The notes under the pieces are model-generated. The model was given only the letters and a program-made list of their open reading frames with translations. It had not been told where the DNA came from and searched no databases. DNA of 64,000 nt from contig NC_077240.1 in assembly GCF_947179165.1 (NCBI RefSeq), positions 45,754,501 through 45,818,500 of the forward strand, in the 5' to 3' direction. Source of the stretch: Solanum dulcamara (taxonomy: Eukaryota; Streptophyta; Magnoliopsida; Solanales; Solanaceae). The position numbers and the translations under genes are program-made. Of this stretch, positions 46,299 through 58,014 are shown piece by piece; position 1 is the first letter of the stretch, and each line of letters begins with the position of its first letter.

Positions 46299-47199
46299 TA
46301 TATATTAATCTAATTTCTTGTAAATATTTCCACTAGAAAAAATTCAATGAAAAAATCTTTGTTGTAATTATTACCGGAGCATTTTTAAAATCACTAAATA
46401 AATAATGTGGGGATCTTAAACAAGTAATTTTTCATAAAAATATTTAAATAAATTCGTATGGTTGACATAGAGAAAAATTGGTAAAAAAGGAAAAATTTAT
46501 TTTTTAAAATTTTATTTTAAATTTAATTCCTTACTTTTATTGTTTTGCTAATGTTATATTTTATTTTATTCTTTTATTCTATTGTTACTGTTATGTTTTA
46601 TTTTTTATTTTTTATTTTCTCATACAATTAAACACCACTATATGTCCTTATCTTATCTCAAATCGACTGAACACAAGTAATAATTAGTTGGATTGTCTAT
46701 TTTAATTCAATATCACACGCATTATACTATATTAATGTGCTCATTAATAAAGTTATATTTTTTTTTAAGTCATGGTGTATGATGATTTTTCTCATGCTTT
46801 ATCATCCATTAAATAAATTTAATTGTTCACTTTCTGATTTTTATGAGAAAGATATTGTAAGTAAGAATTTCAAAGTTTGCAATTAATTTTTTAATGATTA
46901 ATTGACCTTTAATATCATTGATCCATTATACAATAGTATGATTCAATAATGTAAGTTAACTATCATGAAGTGTTTTGTAATGATGGTTTAGTTTGAACGT
47001 TAATTGAATTTTTTTAAAAGTGCAATATTTTCTGAATATATATGTCCATAATTATTCAAAATTGATGGCATTATATATAGTAAATGTTAAAAAGTTATTC
47101 TTCATAGTAGAAAAAATATAGTATAAAGATTAAGTAAGGTAAAAAAAATTAAGCATCAGAATTTCTTCTTAATAAATTAACGTATATTTTTGTAAAAAA
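46299..47199. other. AT-rich DNA inside the inverted repeat, nothing recognised
   Basis: Very AT-rich, no frame above background, no RNA gene. Confidence 0.55.
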
Positions 47200-47480
47200 T
47201 AAGACTATAATTTTAGTTAAATGATTTTCATGAGCTAAATAAGTTTATTATTAAAAAAATGAGGCTTAATGATATAGCATGCCAACTAGGAGAGAAGGAG
47301 GCTTTGAAGTTTAAAGTATATTTTGAAAAAAATATTGATAGTTAATGATATTTTTGTCCTAAATGAAATAAAAGTAATATTGGAAGAAAATTTTTAAAAC
47401 ATGGTGATCATTTAAGGAATTAAAAATCAAAGTTGAGTGATTTTCTAGAAAAAAAAATCTATAGTTCAGTGACTTTGCAT
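47200..47480. repeat. Right arm of the inverted repeat
   Basis: 47220-47375 is the reverse complement of 45542-45700 (shared gcatgccaactaggagagaa region). 47400-47480 continues with words of the gtcactcaac family in reverse. Together the arms enclose about 1.5 kb including the SINE. Confidence 0.75.
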
Positions 47481-48225
47481 GTGTTCAAAAACAAAGACTT
47501 TCTTAGAATTTTTTTTTAGTAATATTAACTAGAGTTTTAATGCTACCAGATTTTATTATAGCATATGTTTAAATGTTAAATGAGAAACTGCAGCTTGTAG
47601 GAATTTCCTTTGTGGATTTAATCATGAGTGATCATTAACGATTCTGTTTTGGGAATTCTTTTCCATATGGTATAAAGCATCCAATAGCCTCTGTTAAATA
47701 GATGCAGGTGTAGCTTTGACCAGACGTGTGAATTGCTCAAGCTTGATTAGAATTCTTTATCTTAAAGCACATCTTTTCTAAACCATGTGAGGATCTATTT
47801 AGGCTTACACATATCTGGCTTGAACTCAATGTCGTTTGATGGTTCATTTTGGTCACCGAAATATATATATATTTTTTTCTTTATAACTTTTTTGCATATA
47901 TATGTTAATCTGTGAAGCCCATGAACTCCAAGTGTTAAGGTCTATTCATGAAGAGAGAAGGCACTTGAGTGCATTATGGAGCCTTTCCGGGGATTTCATG
48001 TGTTCATGACAGCTTGGGAGGACGAAAGGGAGGAGGAAGAACGAGATGTCCATACTAGTGAAAAAATGGACTGAGTATGCAAATGACTATTTCATGTATT
48101 CAATCAAAGGAAAACTAAACAAGCCCATACTTCATTAAGGGTATATTTTTAATAGCGTCTTCCTTTTCTATGCTAGAATAAGTAGTAGCTTTCTTATTTT
48201 CCTAATTAGTAGTGGCTTCATTTTG
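47481..48225. other. Unassigned low-copy-looking DNA
   Basis: Less AT-rich than its left neighbour and without repeats that I can see. A 32-residue acidic open frame (47976-48074) is the only coding-like feature. It could be the remains of a gene 3' end. Confidence 0.4.
47976..48074 (+). CDS. Small acidic open frame of unknown function
   Basis: ATG at 47976 to TGA at 48072-48074, 32 residues, beginning MEPFRGFHVFMTAWED and then running into a stretch of Glu and Arg (EREEEERD). The composition is not that of the AT-rich surroundings, and an AG at the end of a T-rich run near 47930 could serve as splice acceptor, so it may be a terminal exon. I do not recognise it and chance is a serious alternative. 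Confidence 0.15.
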   Translation: MEPFRGFHVFMTAWEDEREEEERDVHTSEKMD

Positions 48226-48269
48226 GCAGATTGCAGGCTAAGTAACTGTTGTATGTTAGGCAGATTATA

Positions 48270-48833
48270 TGTCACATCCTGGCCAAATAGTTGCTATATT
48301 TTGCGCCTTATATGCTGCACTTCTGAAATTGGGAAGTGATACATTTGAACATTTGCTGCTGCCTTTAACGCGCATTTTGTCGAATGAATGGCTGCTATGT
48401 TTGGTATATATATTGCTGCATTCAATATTTAGTATTGTTGTGCATAATGTGTGTTTCTGTCGCCTAAAAGTTGATATATGCTACGCTTCATGGAAAAGAT
48501 TGTGACTATGTTGTTGATTGAGCTGCCGCCTTTGAAAATGTTGATCACTATATTTTGGCATCCCATTTAGGATGAACTATATGCTCTGTCTGGCTATTGC
48601 CTTTGACGGAAATAGTTGCTACTGAGCTTGAGATAAATTGCTATATTTTGGGCAACGTCAAAGGCAAATTGTCGCTGTGCTTTATTGGCCAAATCTGAGC
48701 CAGTTGCTGCTATGTTTTCAGTTAAACCACTGCTGCATTTTGGCCAAACTATACCTGCAATTTTTTTTGCAGATTTGAGTGCATTATTTCTGTGTTTTTT
48801 AGCCGAACCACTACTGCATTTTTCTGAACTATG
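48270..48833. repeat. Degenerate repeats of 'ttgctatattttgg' / 'actgctgcatttttg' type
   Basis: Six or more copies of a loose unit such as agttgctatattttg, aattgctatattttggg, ccactgctgcattttggcc and ccactactgcatttttc, spaced irregularly at roughly 50-130 bases, immediately upstream of the element E LTR. Read on the minus strand it is open for 102 codons with repeated KCSSG words. Origin unknown; it may be the 3' non-coding part of another retroelement. Confidence 0.5.
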
Positions 48834-49347
48834 TGTGATGACCCGCCACATCATCACGCCACATAAGCGCCACGTAAGTGCCACTGTCACAAAGTTGCCC
48901 ATGTGGAAGCCTTACATAGGAAAAATGCTAGTCCATAGTGGAAGGTTCTAGAGACATGTGGAGAATTTCCTTAGAAGACTTTAGAATTCTATATATTTGA
49001 ATGGAAAGTCCTTAGAATCTTCTAGTTGTGTAGAGAAATCTAGAAGAGGGATTAGTTTGTAAATATGGAAGGACTTGTGTAGTAATTTTTATTTACACTT
49101 AAGCCCCTAAGGAGTAGTATAAATAGATGGGGTATTCATTTGTAGCAAATCATCAAGCAATCAAACATTTTTCCAAAAGCAATACAAAAACCTTCTTCAT
49201 AAAAACTCTCTTGTCTTTCTTACAATCTAGCGTTCCCTTAGCGACCTAGTCTTAAAGGCTTACTTGAGCTTACAAGATCATAAAAGATTTGTGAGTAAGT
49301 TGTCAAGTGCCGCACGGAAGTCTTAGTTGAAGTCTAAGTCCGTGACA
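48834..49347 (+). repeat. Element E 5' LTR (short, ~514 bases)
   Basis: Begins TGTGATGACCCGCCACATC and ends CTAAGTCCGTGACA three bases before a perfect primer site. TATA box at 49118-49125. It is shorter than, and unrelated in sequence to, the LTRs of A-D, so E is a different lineage. The left end is set by TG and by where the upstream repeats stop, so it could be off by a few bases. Confidence 0.75.
49118..49125 (+). promoter_or_regulatory. TATA box of the element E LTR
   Basis: TATAAATA in the context gtagtataaatagatgggg, about 230 bases before the LTR end, a normal place for LTR transcription to be set. Confidence 0.6.
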
Positions 49348-49350
49348 ATG

Positions 49351-49362
49351 TGGTATCAGAGC
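49351..49362 (+). other. Element E primer-binding site
   Basis: TGGTATCAGAGC followed by CAGG, a perfect initiator methionine tRNA site three bases after the LTR. Confidence 0.9.
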
Positions 49363-49380
49363 CAGGTTCTACTAAGGAAT

Positions 49381-50600
49381 ATGGCAAGTGAGGGAGACAT
49401 CAACGCCACTACCGCCACCAACGTCAAGCAAGATGTTGGAAAGAAGCACCGCAAGAGAAAGAAAAACTCTAAGAGAAATGAGGAGGTGCCGCTTGAGCCT
49501 ACACCAAGTGAGGCCCTAACATCCTACTCACCCTCGGCCACTGAGGTGACTGACGATGAGCGAGGCGAGGAGACGGTGGACGTCCGCCCGGCATGGAGTG
49601 GATCGCAAGGGTGGATGTTGACCGACAGGCCGTAGAGATATTGAGAAAGCGCTTGAAAAAGTTCAATGGCAAGTTCAAGTCTCTAGAGGAGTTCACCCTT
49701 AAGGAGAATGACAACATCCGGAAGGAGTTGGAGGTGCGCAAGGTGGCCGAGTACGAGATAAAGGAGACGATCACTTTCTTAGAGTGTCGGCTCATGGATC
49801 CGCTGAGCACGATAGAGACCATGAAGGCCGAGATGGCAGCACTCAAGGGAGATGTGGAAGCGGGAAGAGGTGTGACGTCCAGCGCAGACAGGGAGGCCAA
49901 GATTGAGGCTCCCAAGACACCTATGTTCAAAGGTGCCCGTGATGCACAAGAGGTAGAGAACTTCCTTTGGCACTTGGAGAATTACTTCAAGTGTAACAAA
50001 GTGAAGAATGACGATACAAGGATCAATACAGCCGTGTTATATCTCTCGGCGATAGCCATGTTGTGGTGGAAGCGCAGGGAGTCTGAGATCGGGAAGGGTC
50101 TATGCACAATCAACACCTGGGAGCAGTTCCAGGACGAGTTTAAAAAGGCCTTTTTCACCAACAATGTCATCTATGAGGACAAACGCAAGTTTTGGGAATT
50201 GAAGCAAACGGGTAGCATACGAGCCTATGTGAAGGAGTTCACTACTCTCACGCTTCAGATTCCCAACCTCACGGATGACGACATGTTATTCCACTTCATG
50301 GATGGGCTACAAAATTGGGCCAAGATGGAGTTAGAATGCTGACAAGTCAGGACTATCGATGAAGCCATCACACAAGCCGAAGCTTTGACAGACTTTAGGC
50401 ATGATAAGCATGACCGAGGAAGAGGAGACAAGACGATAGGTAGTCATGACCAAGGTGGGGGAGTTTGTGAAGAGAAACAACCTCATCCCAAAAACCATGA
50501 CAACCTTAAGTCCGATGGTAAGAAGGCTGGACGACGAAGCTATGCCGATAGAAAGACACAGACTGCGAAGGGGAATGGATGCTACATATGTGGGAAATCG
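49381..50600 (+). pseudogene. gag: Element E gag, cut inside the zinc knuckle
   Basis: The best-preserved gag here. From ATG 49381 a Lys-rich N-terminus (KKHRKRKKNSKRNEE) runs to about 49590, where a frameshift moves to the frame 49593-50342. This holds a coiled region (VEILRKRLKKFNGKFKSLEEF), then the capsid core: VENFLWHLENYF, MLWWKRRESEIG, TWEQFQDEFKKAFF, GSIRAYVKEFTTLTLQI and FMDGLQNWAKMELEC. A single TGA (50340-50342), probably from CGA, precedes the rest of the domain (AITQAEALTDFRHDK). The zinc knuckle starts CYICGK at 50579-50596 and is cut off by the LTR of element D. The motifs are those of chromovirus gags. No pol is present. Confidence 0.85.
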
Positions 50601-52653
50601 GTTGATTCTTGAATGACATGAAAGTAAACTTCTAGAGAAACAATTCATATGAGACACCAAATCCTAATAAGGAGTTTATCATTTTCAAATGCAGCTCCAA
50701 AAAAGGGTATTTCGTTAAAAGAAGGTTCATCTCACCAACCATTGAAAGATCTAGATCCATTTGATATGATCCATGACATCAACTGTCCTCCATTTCACAT
50801 CACCTATGACATCAAAATCTTTCCTTAAATTTTTAGACTTTTTTTTATAATTATTTTAATTATTGTTAGATCCCTCCTTCATACCTATAAATACCTACCT
50901 TATTTCATCATTTTGTTCATCAAGCTTTCTCAAGCAACTCTTCTCTCAATACACTCATTTACTCATTCTCAAAATATAGTTTTAGTTCTTAGTAGTATAG
51001 AAATATTATTCCGGTGATTCATAGAATCCAGATAGTACACAAAACGCTCCCGTGAGGAGAAAATACTAGGATTCAAGAGTGTTTATTAAGTCCTTCAATT
51101 CTGAGTAATGCTTTGGACTCCAGGTATGTAAGGATTCAATGAGAGTATTACTTTCACTCTCATGCCTAAAATATTTTGATTATATGAAAAATTGTGTTTA
51201 TTTTATTTAAGCTTTAGTCTAAGTTATGTGGGTGTTTATCCATGTGTTCTTCCACCTAGTTCAAAAACTTTTTCAATTAAATCTCTTAATTTCAAGTAAT
51301 ATTTTTCTTATGGGTAATTCTTATTTTTACTTAATAGCATGTATCATGGTTAAACTAATGATTATTGATCTATTTTGATGCAACATGATTTCATAAGTAT
51401 GAATTGATGGTTTGCAAGTAATTTCTCTATTTATCTCTTTAAAGGTTCTTGAAATTCATGGTGGGTTATTTAAAACGTGATTTTTAATTAATGAATTTCA
51501 AATTATTTATGCATATTTATTTACATACATGTTTGCAAATTGAAGTGATTTGAACCCACCTTGTTTTACTATGTTTTCAACGAAGTTTGACTTAAAATCT
51601 TTGACTGCAAATGAATATTTATGAAAGCAATGTCTATGATAAAAAGAGAGTCTTATAAAATAATAGAATGATGAAATGCTATGAATGATGGGTTCTTTAT
51701 GCTATAAGGATAATTCTTGCATATTTGAATCACCAAATATTTTAATGGGCTATTCTATCGAATATGATGCTTTGAATTCTCAAGTTATATGCTATGACTA
51801 TTTTGAAGTATTAAACTATTCCGTGGGATTGAATTAGCATCGAATGAGTCATTGAGGTGGGATTCGGTAAGGGAATCCTAGTAGCAACCCCTTGTCTCAT
51901 TAACTATGTGCCAACAAAGGAGCTCTTGTAGGCTTAAGCTAATGGATCCATGAAAGCCCTTAAAGTTAATGTTAAAGAATGAATGTAAAGTTAACGGAGT
52001 TCTACCCTAGGTAAGTAGACTCTCCGTCCAACGTAGGGGGTTATGTTAGATTCCATTAATATCTCTTATGGTCTTAAATATCGGTTATGGTCATTTTCCA
52101 ATAAAATGAATGTTTTAAAGGATATATATGCTTGATTATGCATGCATTGCATTATGTTTCATATTACATAAATATTTTAATATTTCCTCAATGTTCATGC
52201 ATGCTTACATACTTAGTACATTCAAAGTACTAATGCAAATTCTTTAGCCTACATGATATCACTATGTAGGGACTGGTGCTTCTCTCCGTTCTCCTCCACG
52301 TGGCTAGTTGAGATTTTGTTTGAAGGCTATTTTTGATAAGTTTTCATGTTCTGGGAACAATATTCCTTTATCTTTCTTGCTTATGATATGTTGAGATCTT
52401 TAGACACTTACTATGATATTTCTTTCTATTATGATTGAGGGTGAGCTAGGGACTTGTCTTAGCCCTGTTAAATCTAAAAGTTAGAGGTATTGTTGGACAT
52501 ATGTAAGTTGAAAATTTACTATTATGATTTTTGCTTAGTTATTTATTGTCATTACCTATGAAAGGATAACAGAATACTAAGAGGCTTGTTTAAGGTACTT
52601 TCGGGTTCCTTATTCTCCATTTCATGTCTAGGCCCTAGGCTTGGGTCATGATA
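50601..52653 (+). repeat. Element D 5' LTR (5'-truncated)
   Basis: Similarity to the 3' LTR starts at its base 283 (60001) with ggttgattcttga and continues to ...taggcttgggtcatgata. The LTR-wide dyad is at about 52210-52235. Confidence 0.88.
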
Positions 52654-52657
52654 AACT

Positions 52658-52675
52658 TGGTATCAGAGTCCGAGG
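52658..52675 (+). other. Element D primer-binding site
   Basis: tggtatcagagtccgagg, matching the initiator methionine tRNA site over its first eleven bases. Confidence 0.85.
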
Positions 52676-52867
52676 TTTTGAATGGTCTTCGGAGTCCAAC
52701 ATACCGCGTCAAATAGGATCTTATTCATGGTTGTAAAGCACGCCATAACTATTAATAAGAGACTATGGGATGTTTAGGAAAGTTTTCACTTATTTCAAAT
52801 TCTTGTCGTGCCTTAGAGTGTCCTAAACTTTCCTTTAACTAATGACCTATTTCATGTTCTCTAGATA

Positions 52868-55800
52868 ATGACTCATGGAAAAGCACCTCCAAGAGCAAGG
52901 GTTGATGATGAGGACCAAGCTCCTTCGATTCCTACATCATGAGGAAGGGGTAACCCATGCCGAGTTTTGTGATATCATTACGTTGTTGACTCAAGTCGTA
53001 TCCAACCAAGAGAATCAAGGTGTTCCTCCTTCCCAAATGCAAATTCCAGCCTTTAGGATTTGGGATTTCCAAAGGATGAATTTGCTCGAGTTTGATGGTT
53101 TTAAAATAGATGACGACCCTATGGAGTTCATTGATGAGGTGTATCGGATTGTGGCTATCATGGGTGTACCACCGAATAAGAAGGACGAGCTAGTAGCCTA
53201 TCAACTCAAAGGTGTGGCTTGAGTGTGGTACGGACAATGGGTTATTGAGAGGGATGAAGAAATAGGGCCGATAGGATGGGAAGATGTAACATCCCTCAAA
53301 ATGCTCGCAAGTGCCTTAAGAATGGGTTGGGAATAGGCCGCCCATGTAATGCATTATCCTTAATCGTTTTTAAAAATTCAAGTTCAAAATATCAATCAGG
53401 GGGTCAAAACCTGCAGAAAAATAGTCTCGGTGGATTTTTAGGACCCATAGATCGAAAAATAAATTTCTCAAAGAAACTGCACAAAACAGAAAGGTCCGCG
53501 CCAAGTCTACATCGCGGACCTGACAAGGGTTTTCTGGCCGAGTTGGATTTTTAGTAAGGGCGTTTTAGACTTTTCCGAAATTATTAGCTAACGAACCTAG
53601 ACGTTTTTAGGACCTAATTCAACTCTATAAATTAACCTAAACCCCTAATTCTATTCATTCTTCTATAATTCACCTACTCAAATATTTTTCTCTCTACAAA
53701 AGACTCTTAAGGGATCCATTGAAGAATTCAAGTAAATTCACTCAAGCTCTCCATCAAAACTCTCAAGTTCTTTCAAATTAATTGATGTTCTCACTTAAGG
53801 TATGTGGTATTGATTCATGGGTTCTTTCATCCATGAAGCCCAATAAATTTCTCAAGGTTTTCTATCAAATTAAAGTATGGTATTTTATGGGTCTTATGAT
53901 CTCTACTTTTATTGCATGAATTATGATTCAAAGTATGATCATGAGTCTATTTCGATATAAATTGATGATTATTACATTAAATTGAAGAGTTTTTCCATGA
54001 ATTCTCCTATTTTGATTTTTAGGGTTCATGATGTAAAATATGAGTATTTTCAATTATACTTCCTAATGATATTATCTATATGAATTATGTATGGGCTGAA
54101 AGAAAGTTTATGATCATGCATGTTTTCAAGTGAATTTCATGATTTTGAAGTCAATTGATTATGCATTCATGTCTTACCCTAATTTCAAGTATAAGCTATG
54201 ATCATGAATTTCCATGTATGAATTATGATTGTGTATTTCGACTATGATCATGGACTATAAGTATGTTTTGAATGATGATTTTCATGCAAATTGTGGAAAG
54301 GGTGACTTAGGGTCCAATGTGGTGCCTTAAGGCTTAATGATATGAACTATGTATGTATGATTTGTAATGTGGAAGGATAATACCCGCATTGCACTTATGT
54401 TATAAAAATGAGCTACTCTATGATTTTCAAACCTATGATTATGACTATGGTATATGTCAATTATGATTTCTATTCTATATATATATTCCATGGGATTTGA
54501 CTTAGCACCGAGGGGACGTGAGGTGGGGGCTCTACCAAAAGCCCTAGTAGCAACCTCATGTCTCTTGGAGGTGAGTATCCGAAATATCAAGGCTTGGAGG
54601 TGAGTACCCGAGTCTAAGAACTAGGAGTGAGTACCCGATTCACATAACTGCTTAGTGGATCCACTTAAGCATGTACGAGTCTACCTTGGCAAGTAGTCTC
54701 CCCCTTTCCTCCGATGTAGGGGTAACATTGGAATTCTATGGTATAGCTCGCATGGTCTTATTGTCGGTTATAGTTCTTATCCCATATATGTATGGTCATT
54801 TTCATGTTCTAAATGACTTATCCTATCTTTTACTTTGTATGATACTCTTATGGTTTATTATGCATTGATCCTTCTTAAAGACCACTTATGATTTTTACTA
54901 CTTCTCCTATCATGCTATTTAAAATGGTCATTTGTACAAACATTATTTTCTATGCGTTGCATAGCCTACATACTTAGTACATTCCAACGTACTAATACAT
55001 ATTTTTGCCTACATTGTCTCATAATGTAGGGGTTGACGTTGAAGATCATATTCATCCACGTGGCTAGTTAAGCTTTTCTATCCGACGGTGTTTGTGGTGA
55101 GTCCTTATTTATCGAGGACTAGTCATCGAGTTGGTTATTGTTTCAAAGAATTTTTGTGATAGTTAATATTGAGGGTGAGCTAGGGACATGTCTTAGCCCC
55201 CGCCTATACTCATGTGTAGAGGTATCTAGTTGGATAAATATTTTGAGTCTATGTTGTCATGTGACATTCTTTATTTACTATTTATGGTTTAGACTCTCTT
55301 ATTATATTTCCGCTTTTACTTTACCAGATGTATGGTTATGATATATACAAGAGGCTTGGTTGGAGCCCTTTCGTATTTCAATCGCTGTGTTACGAAGGTG
55401 CCTTCCTAGACCGCTTCTTCCCTTTGGAGATAAGGGAGATAAAAATTCAAGGGTTCATCAACCTCCGTTAAGGAAGTATGAGCGTGAGGGAGTATGCTCT
55501 CAAATTCACTAAGTTGTCAAAGTATGCTCCCTTCATGGTCTCCGACCCAAAAGCTAGGATGAGCAAGTTTATTTTCGGTGTCTCAAGCTTGGTGTCCAAG
55601 GAGTGAAAAATGGCCATGTTGGTCAAGGAGATAGACATCGCTCTGTTAATGGCTTACGCAAAACAAATTAAAGAAGAGAAATTGAGAGAGAGATCAAGGG
55701 GGTTAAAAAAGGTAGAGTGGATGGTGGAGGGTTTAACCCTCAAAGGTCCGGTTATGGTAACAATGGAAAAGGCCAATGTGGACAATGATTTTTGGGACAA

Positions 55801-56120
55801 GGTTCCACCAATACTCCTTCTCCAAGGTTCAACAAGGAAAAGGGTGCTCAACCAATGGTTCCAAGAGAGAATGTTGCTGCTCAAACTTTCCCCCCTTGCA
55901 AGAAGTGTGGAAGGACTCACAAAGGGGAATGCTTAGCCGGTTCCAATGCATGTTTTAAGTATGGCAAGCTGTGCCACCATGCTAGGGATTGTAGAGATGG
56001 TGGTGGTAGGCTTCAAGGCCAAATTTCTCATGGTCAACAAGCCCAAGGAGGTTTCCAATGCACTAACCGCGTTTATGCTTGCATAGGAGATAAGAAGTTG
56101 AGGACGTACCCAATGTCATT
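52868..56120 (+). pseudogene. gag: Element D gag, split by an inserted LTR
   Basis: Gag starts with ATG 52868; an early frameshift follows, and the capsid part is in frame 52875-53222 (MNLLEFDGFKIDDDPMEFI, ELVAYQLKGVA then a stop TGA). The coding line is broken at 53285 by an LTR and resumes at about 55395 with AFLDRFFPLEIREIKIQ. Stops follow at 55469 and 55604. A zinc knuckle CKKCGRTHKGEC lies at about 55893-55930, and a second one reads CFKYGKLCHHARDC, with Tyr replacing one Cys. The two halves abut in the correct place of the protein (WED before, AFLDRF after). Confidence 0.85.
53286..55394 (+). repeat. LTR of another Gypsy family inserted in element D gag
   Basis: Starts TGTAACATCCCTCAAAATG and follows the same order of blocks as the element B LTR (for example ttgacttagcaccgagggga, gtggctagttaagcttttc, gaggcttggttggagccct). 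It ends at cgctgtgttacga without the usual last 25 bases (aggccctaggtcgggtcatgaca), so its 3' tip was deleted. No clear target duplication is left. TATA box ctataaatta near 53624. No internal region, so a solo LTR. Confidence 0.8.
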
Positions 56121-56460
56121 ACCGGTGTGTTAAAGATCTTTACTTTTAATGTGTATGCACTATTAGATTCAGGTGCAAATTTATTGTTTTTTACTCCATT
56201 CCTTGCTAATAGGTTTGATGTATCACCCAAAATGTTATTAGAGCCCTATTTGGTATCACCCCCATTGGTTAGTCGGTTATTGCTAGAAAGGTCTATAGGG
56301 GTTGTCCCGTGTCTATCTTGCATAAAGTTATTCCTTGTGATCTCATTGAGCTTGACATGGTAGATTTTGATGTCATTCTTGGGATAGATTGGTTACATGC
56401 ATCTTATGCTTCCATAGATTGTACGACTCATCGAGTCAAGTTCTAATTTCCAAATGAGTT
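56121..56460 (+). pseudogene. pol: Element D aspartic protease domain
   Basis: Frame 56127-56363 has ALLDSGANLLFFTPFLANRFD with the active-site D-S-G intact (GAT TCA GGT from about 56165). It then shifts frame after LVSRLL near 56285 and ends with the LGIDWLHASYASID-like block near 56380-56420. The only protease of the three Tekay-type elements that keeps its catalytic triad. Confidence 0.85.
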
Positions 56461-57330
56461 TGTTATTGAATGGGAGGGTCGTTATTCGGTGGTGAAGAGT
56501 AAGTTCATTTCTTATCTTAAGGCTCGAAAAATGATTTCTAAGGGTTGTATTTACCACATTATAAGGGTTAGGGATGTCCACTCCAAAAATCCTCCTTTTG
56601 AGTCGGTTCTCATAATCAATGAGTTCTCCGATGTCTCTTCCGATGACCCTCCCGGTGTCCCTCCCAAAAGGGAAGTTGATTTTAGTATTAATCTCCTCCC
56701 CGATACCCAACCTATCTCTATTCCTCCTTACCGGATGGCCCTGACAGAATTGAAAGAGTTGAAGGAACAATTAAAGGACTTGTTAGAAAAGGAGTTCATA
56801 AGACCAAGTATTTCCCTATGAGGTGCTCCCGTGTTATTTTTGAGAAAGAAGGATGGGTCTTTTTGAATGTGCATAGTCTACCAGCAATTAAATAAGATGA
56901 CCATTAAGAATAAATACCCACTCCCTAGAATAGATGACTTGTTTGATAAATTGAAAGGGGCAAGTCACTTCTCCAAGTTCTACCTTCGGTCCGGCTATCA
57001 CCAACTACAGGTGAGGGAGTGTGACATTTCCAAAATGGCTTTCTGAATAAGGTATGGTAACTTCGAGTTTGTGGTAATGAATTTTGGGTTGACGAATGCA
57101 CCGGTGGCATTCGTGGACTTGATAAATAGGGTGTTCAAACCTTACCTTGATACTTTTATGGTAGTCTTCATTGATGATATTTTGATTTAATCTCAGGGTG
57201 AGGAAGAACATAAAAACCACTTGAGATTTGTGCTGCAAACGTTGAGGGATAGACAATTATTTGTAAAATTTAATAAATGTGAATTTTGATTGAAGGAGAT
57301 GGCATTTCTTGGTCACATAGTGTCAGGTGA
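56461..57330 (+). pseudogene. pol: Element D reverse transcriptase domain
   Basis: Open 56489-56821 over the N-terminal part (PLNEFSDV-type, IPPYRMALTELKELKEQLKDL), then several stops. [12 protein letters not shown] lies near 56975-57005, [12 protein letters not shown] near 57080-57115 and FIDDILI at 57167-57187, so the catalytic Asp pair is kept, but the next codon is TAA (57188-57190). Another stop, TGA near 57045, replaces the Arg of the usual F(R)TRYG motif, as expected from CGA. Confidence 0.85.
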
Positions 57331-58014
57331 TGGGATCAAGGTTGTTCCTATGAAAATAGAGGCATTCAAGAATTCTCCTAGACCATTGTCTCCTTCAGAC
57401 ATTACAAGCTTCTTGGGTCTAACTAGGTATTATAGAAGGTTCGTCTAAGGGATTTCTTCCATCTCATCTCCTATGATGAAATTGACCCAAAAGAAAGCCA
57501 AATTTATATGGACGGATGAGTATGAGAAGAGTTTCTAGACCTTGAAAGATCAACTTACCTTCGCTCCTATTTTGACTCTACCAGAAGGAATAGAAGGGTT
57601 TGTAGTTTATTGTAATGCTTCAAAGATTGGTTTAGGTTGTGTCTTAATGCAAAATGGCAAGGTCATAGCCTATGCTTCTAGATAATTAAGGTGCATGAGC
57701 GTAACTACCCTACCCATGACCTTTAATTGACAGCTGTTGTTTTCGCTCTGAAGATTTGGAGGCACTACCTCTATGGGGTACATGTGGATATGTATACCGA
57801 TCATAAAAGTTTTCAATATGTGTTCACCCAAAAGGACCTTAATCTAAGGAAAATAAGGTGGCTAGAACTCCTTAATGACTATGACATGAGTGTGCACATC
57901 ATCCGAGTAAAGCCAATGTGGTTGCCGGTGTTTATGGGGAGTGTGGCCCATGTGGATGAGGACAAGAGTGAGTTGGTGAAAGATGTTCACCGGTTGGCTA
58001 GATTAGGGGTGTAG
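57331..58014 (+). pseudogene. pol: Element D RNase H domain
   Basis: Linker GLTRYYRRFV and SSPMMKLTQKK at about 57415-57505, then the domain with VVYCNASKIGLGCVLMQNG (about 57603-57660; the first catalytic Asp reads Asn), a stop after YASR at 57682-57684, and the frame 57727-58014 with [36 protein letters not shown]. The NVVADALSRLS motif is lost by a frame change near 57915. Confidence 0.85.

Noticed and set aside
49499..49930. 143-codon minus-strand frame
   Set aside because: Shadow of the element E gag.
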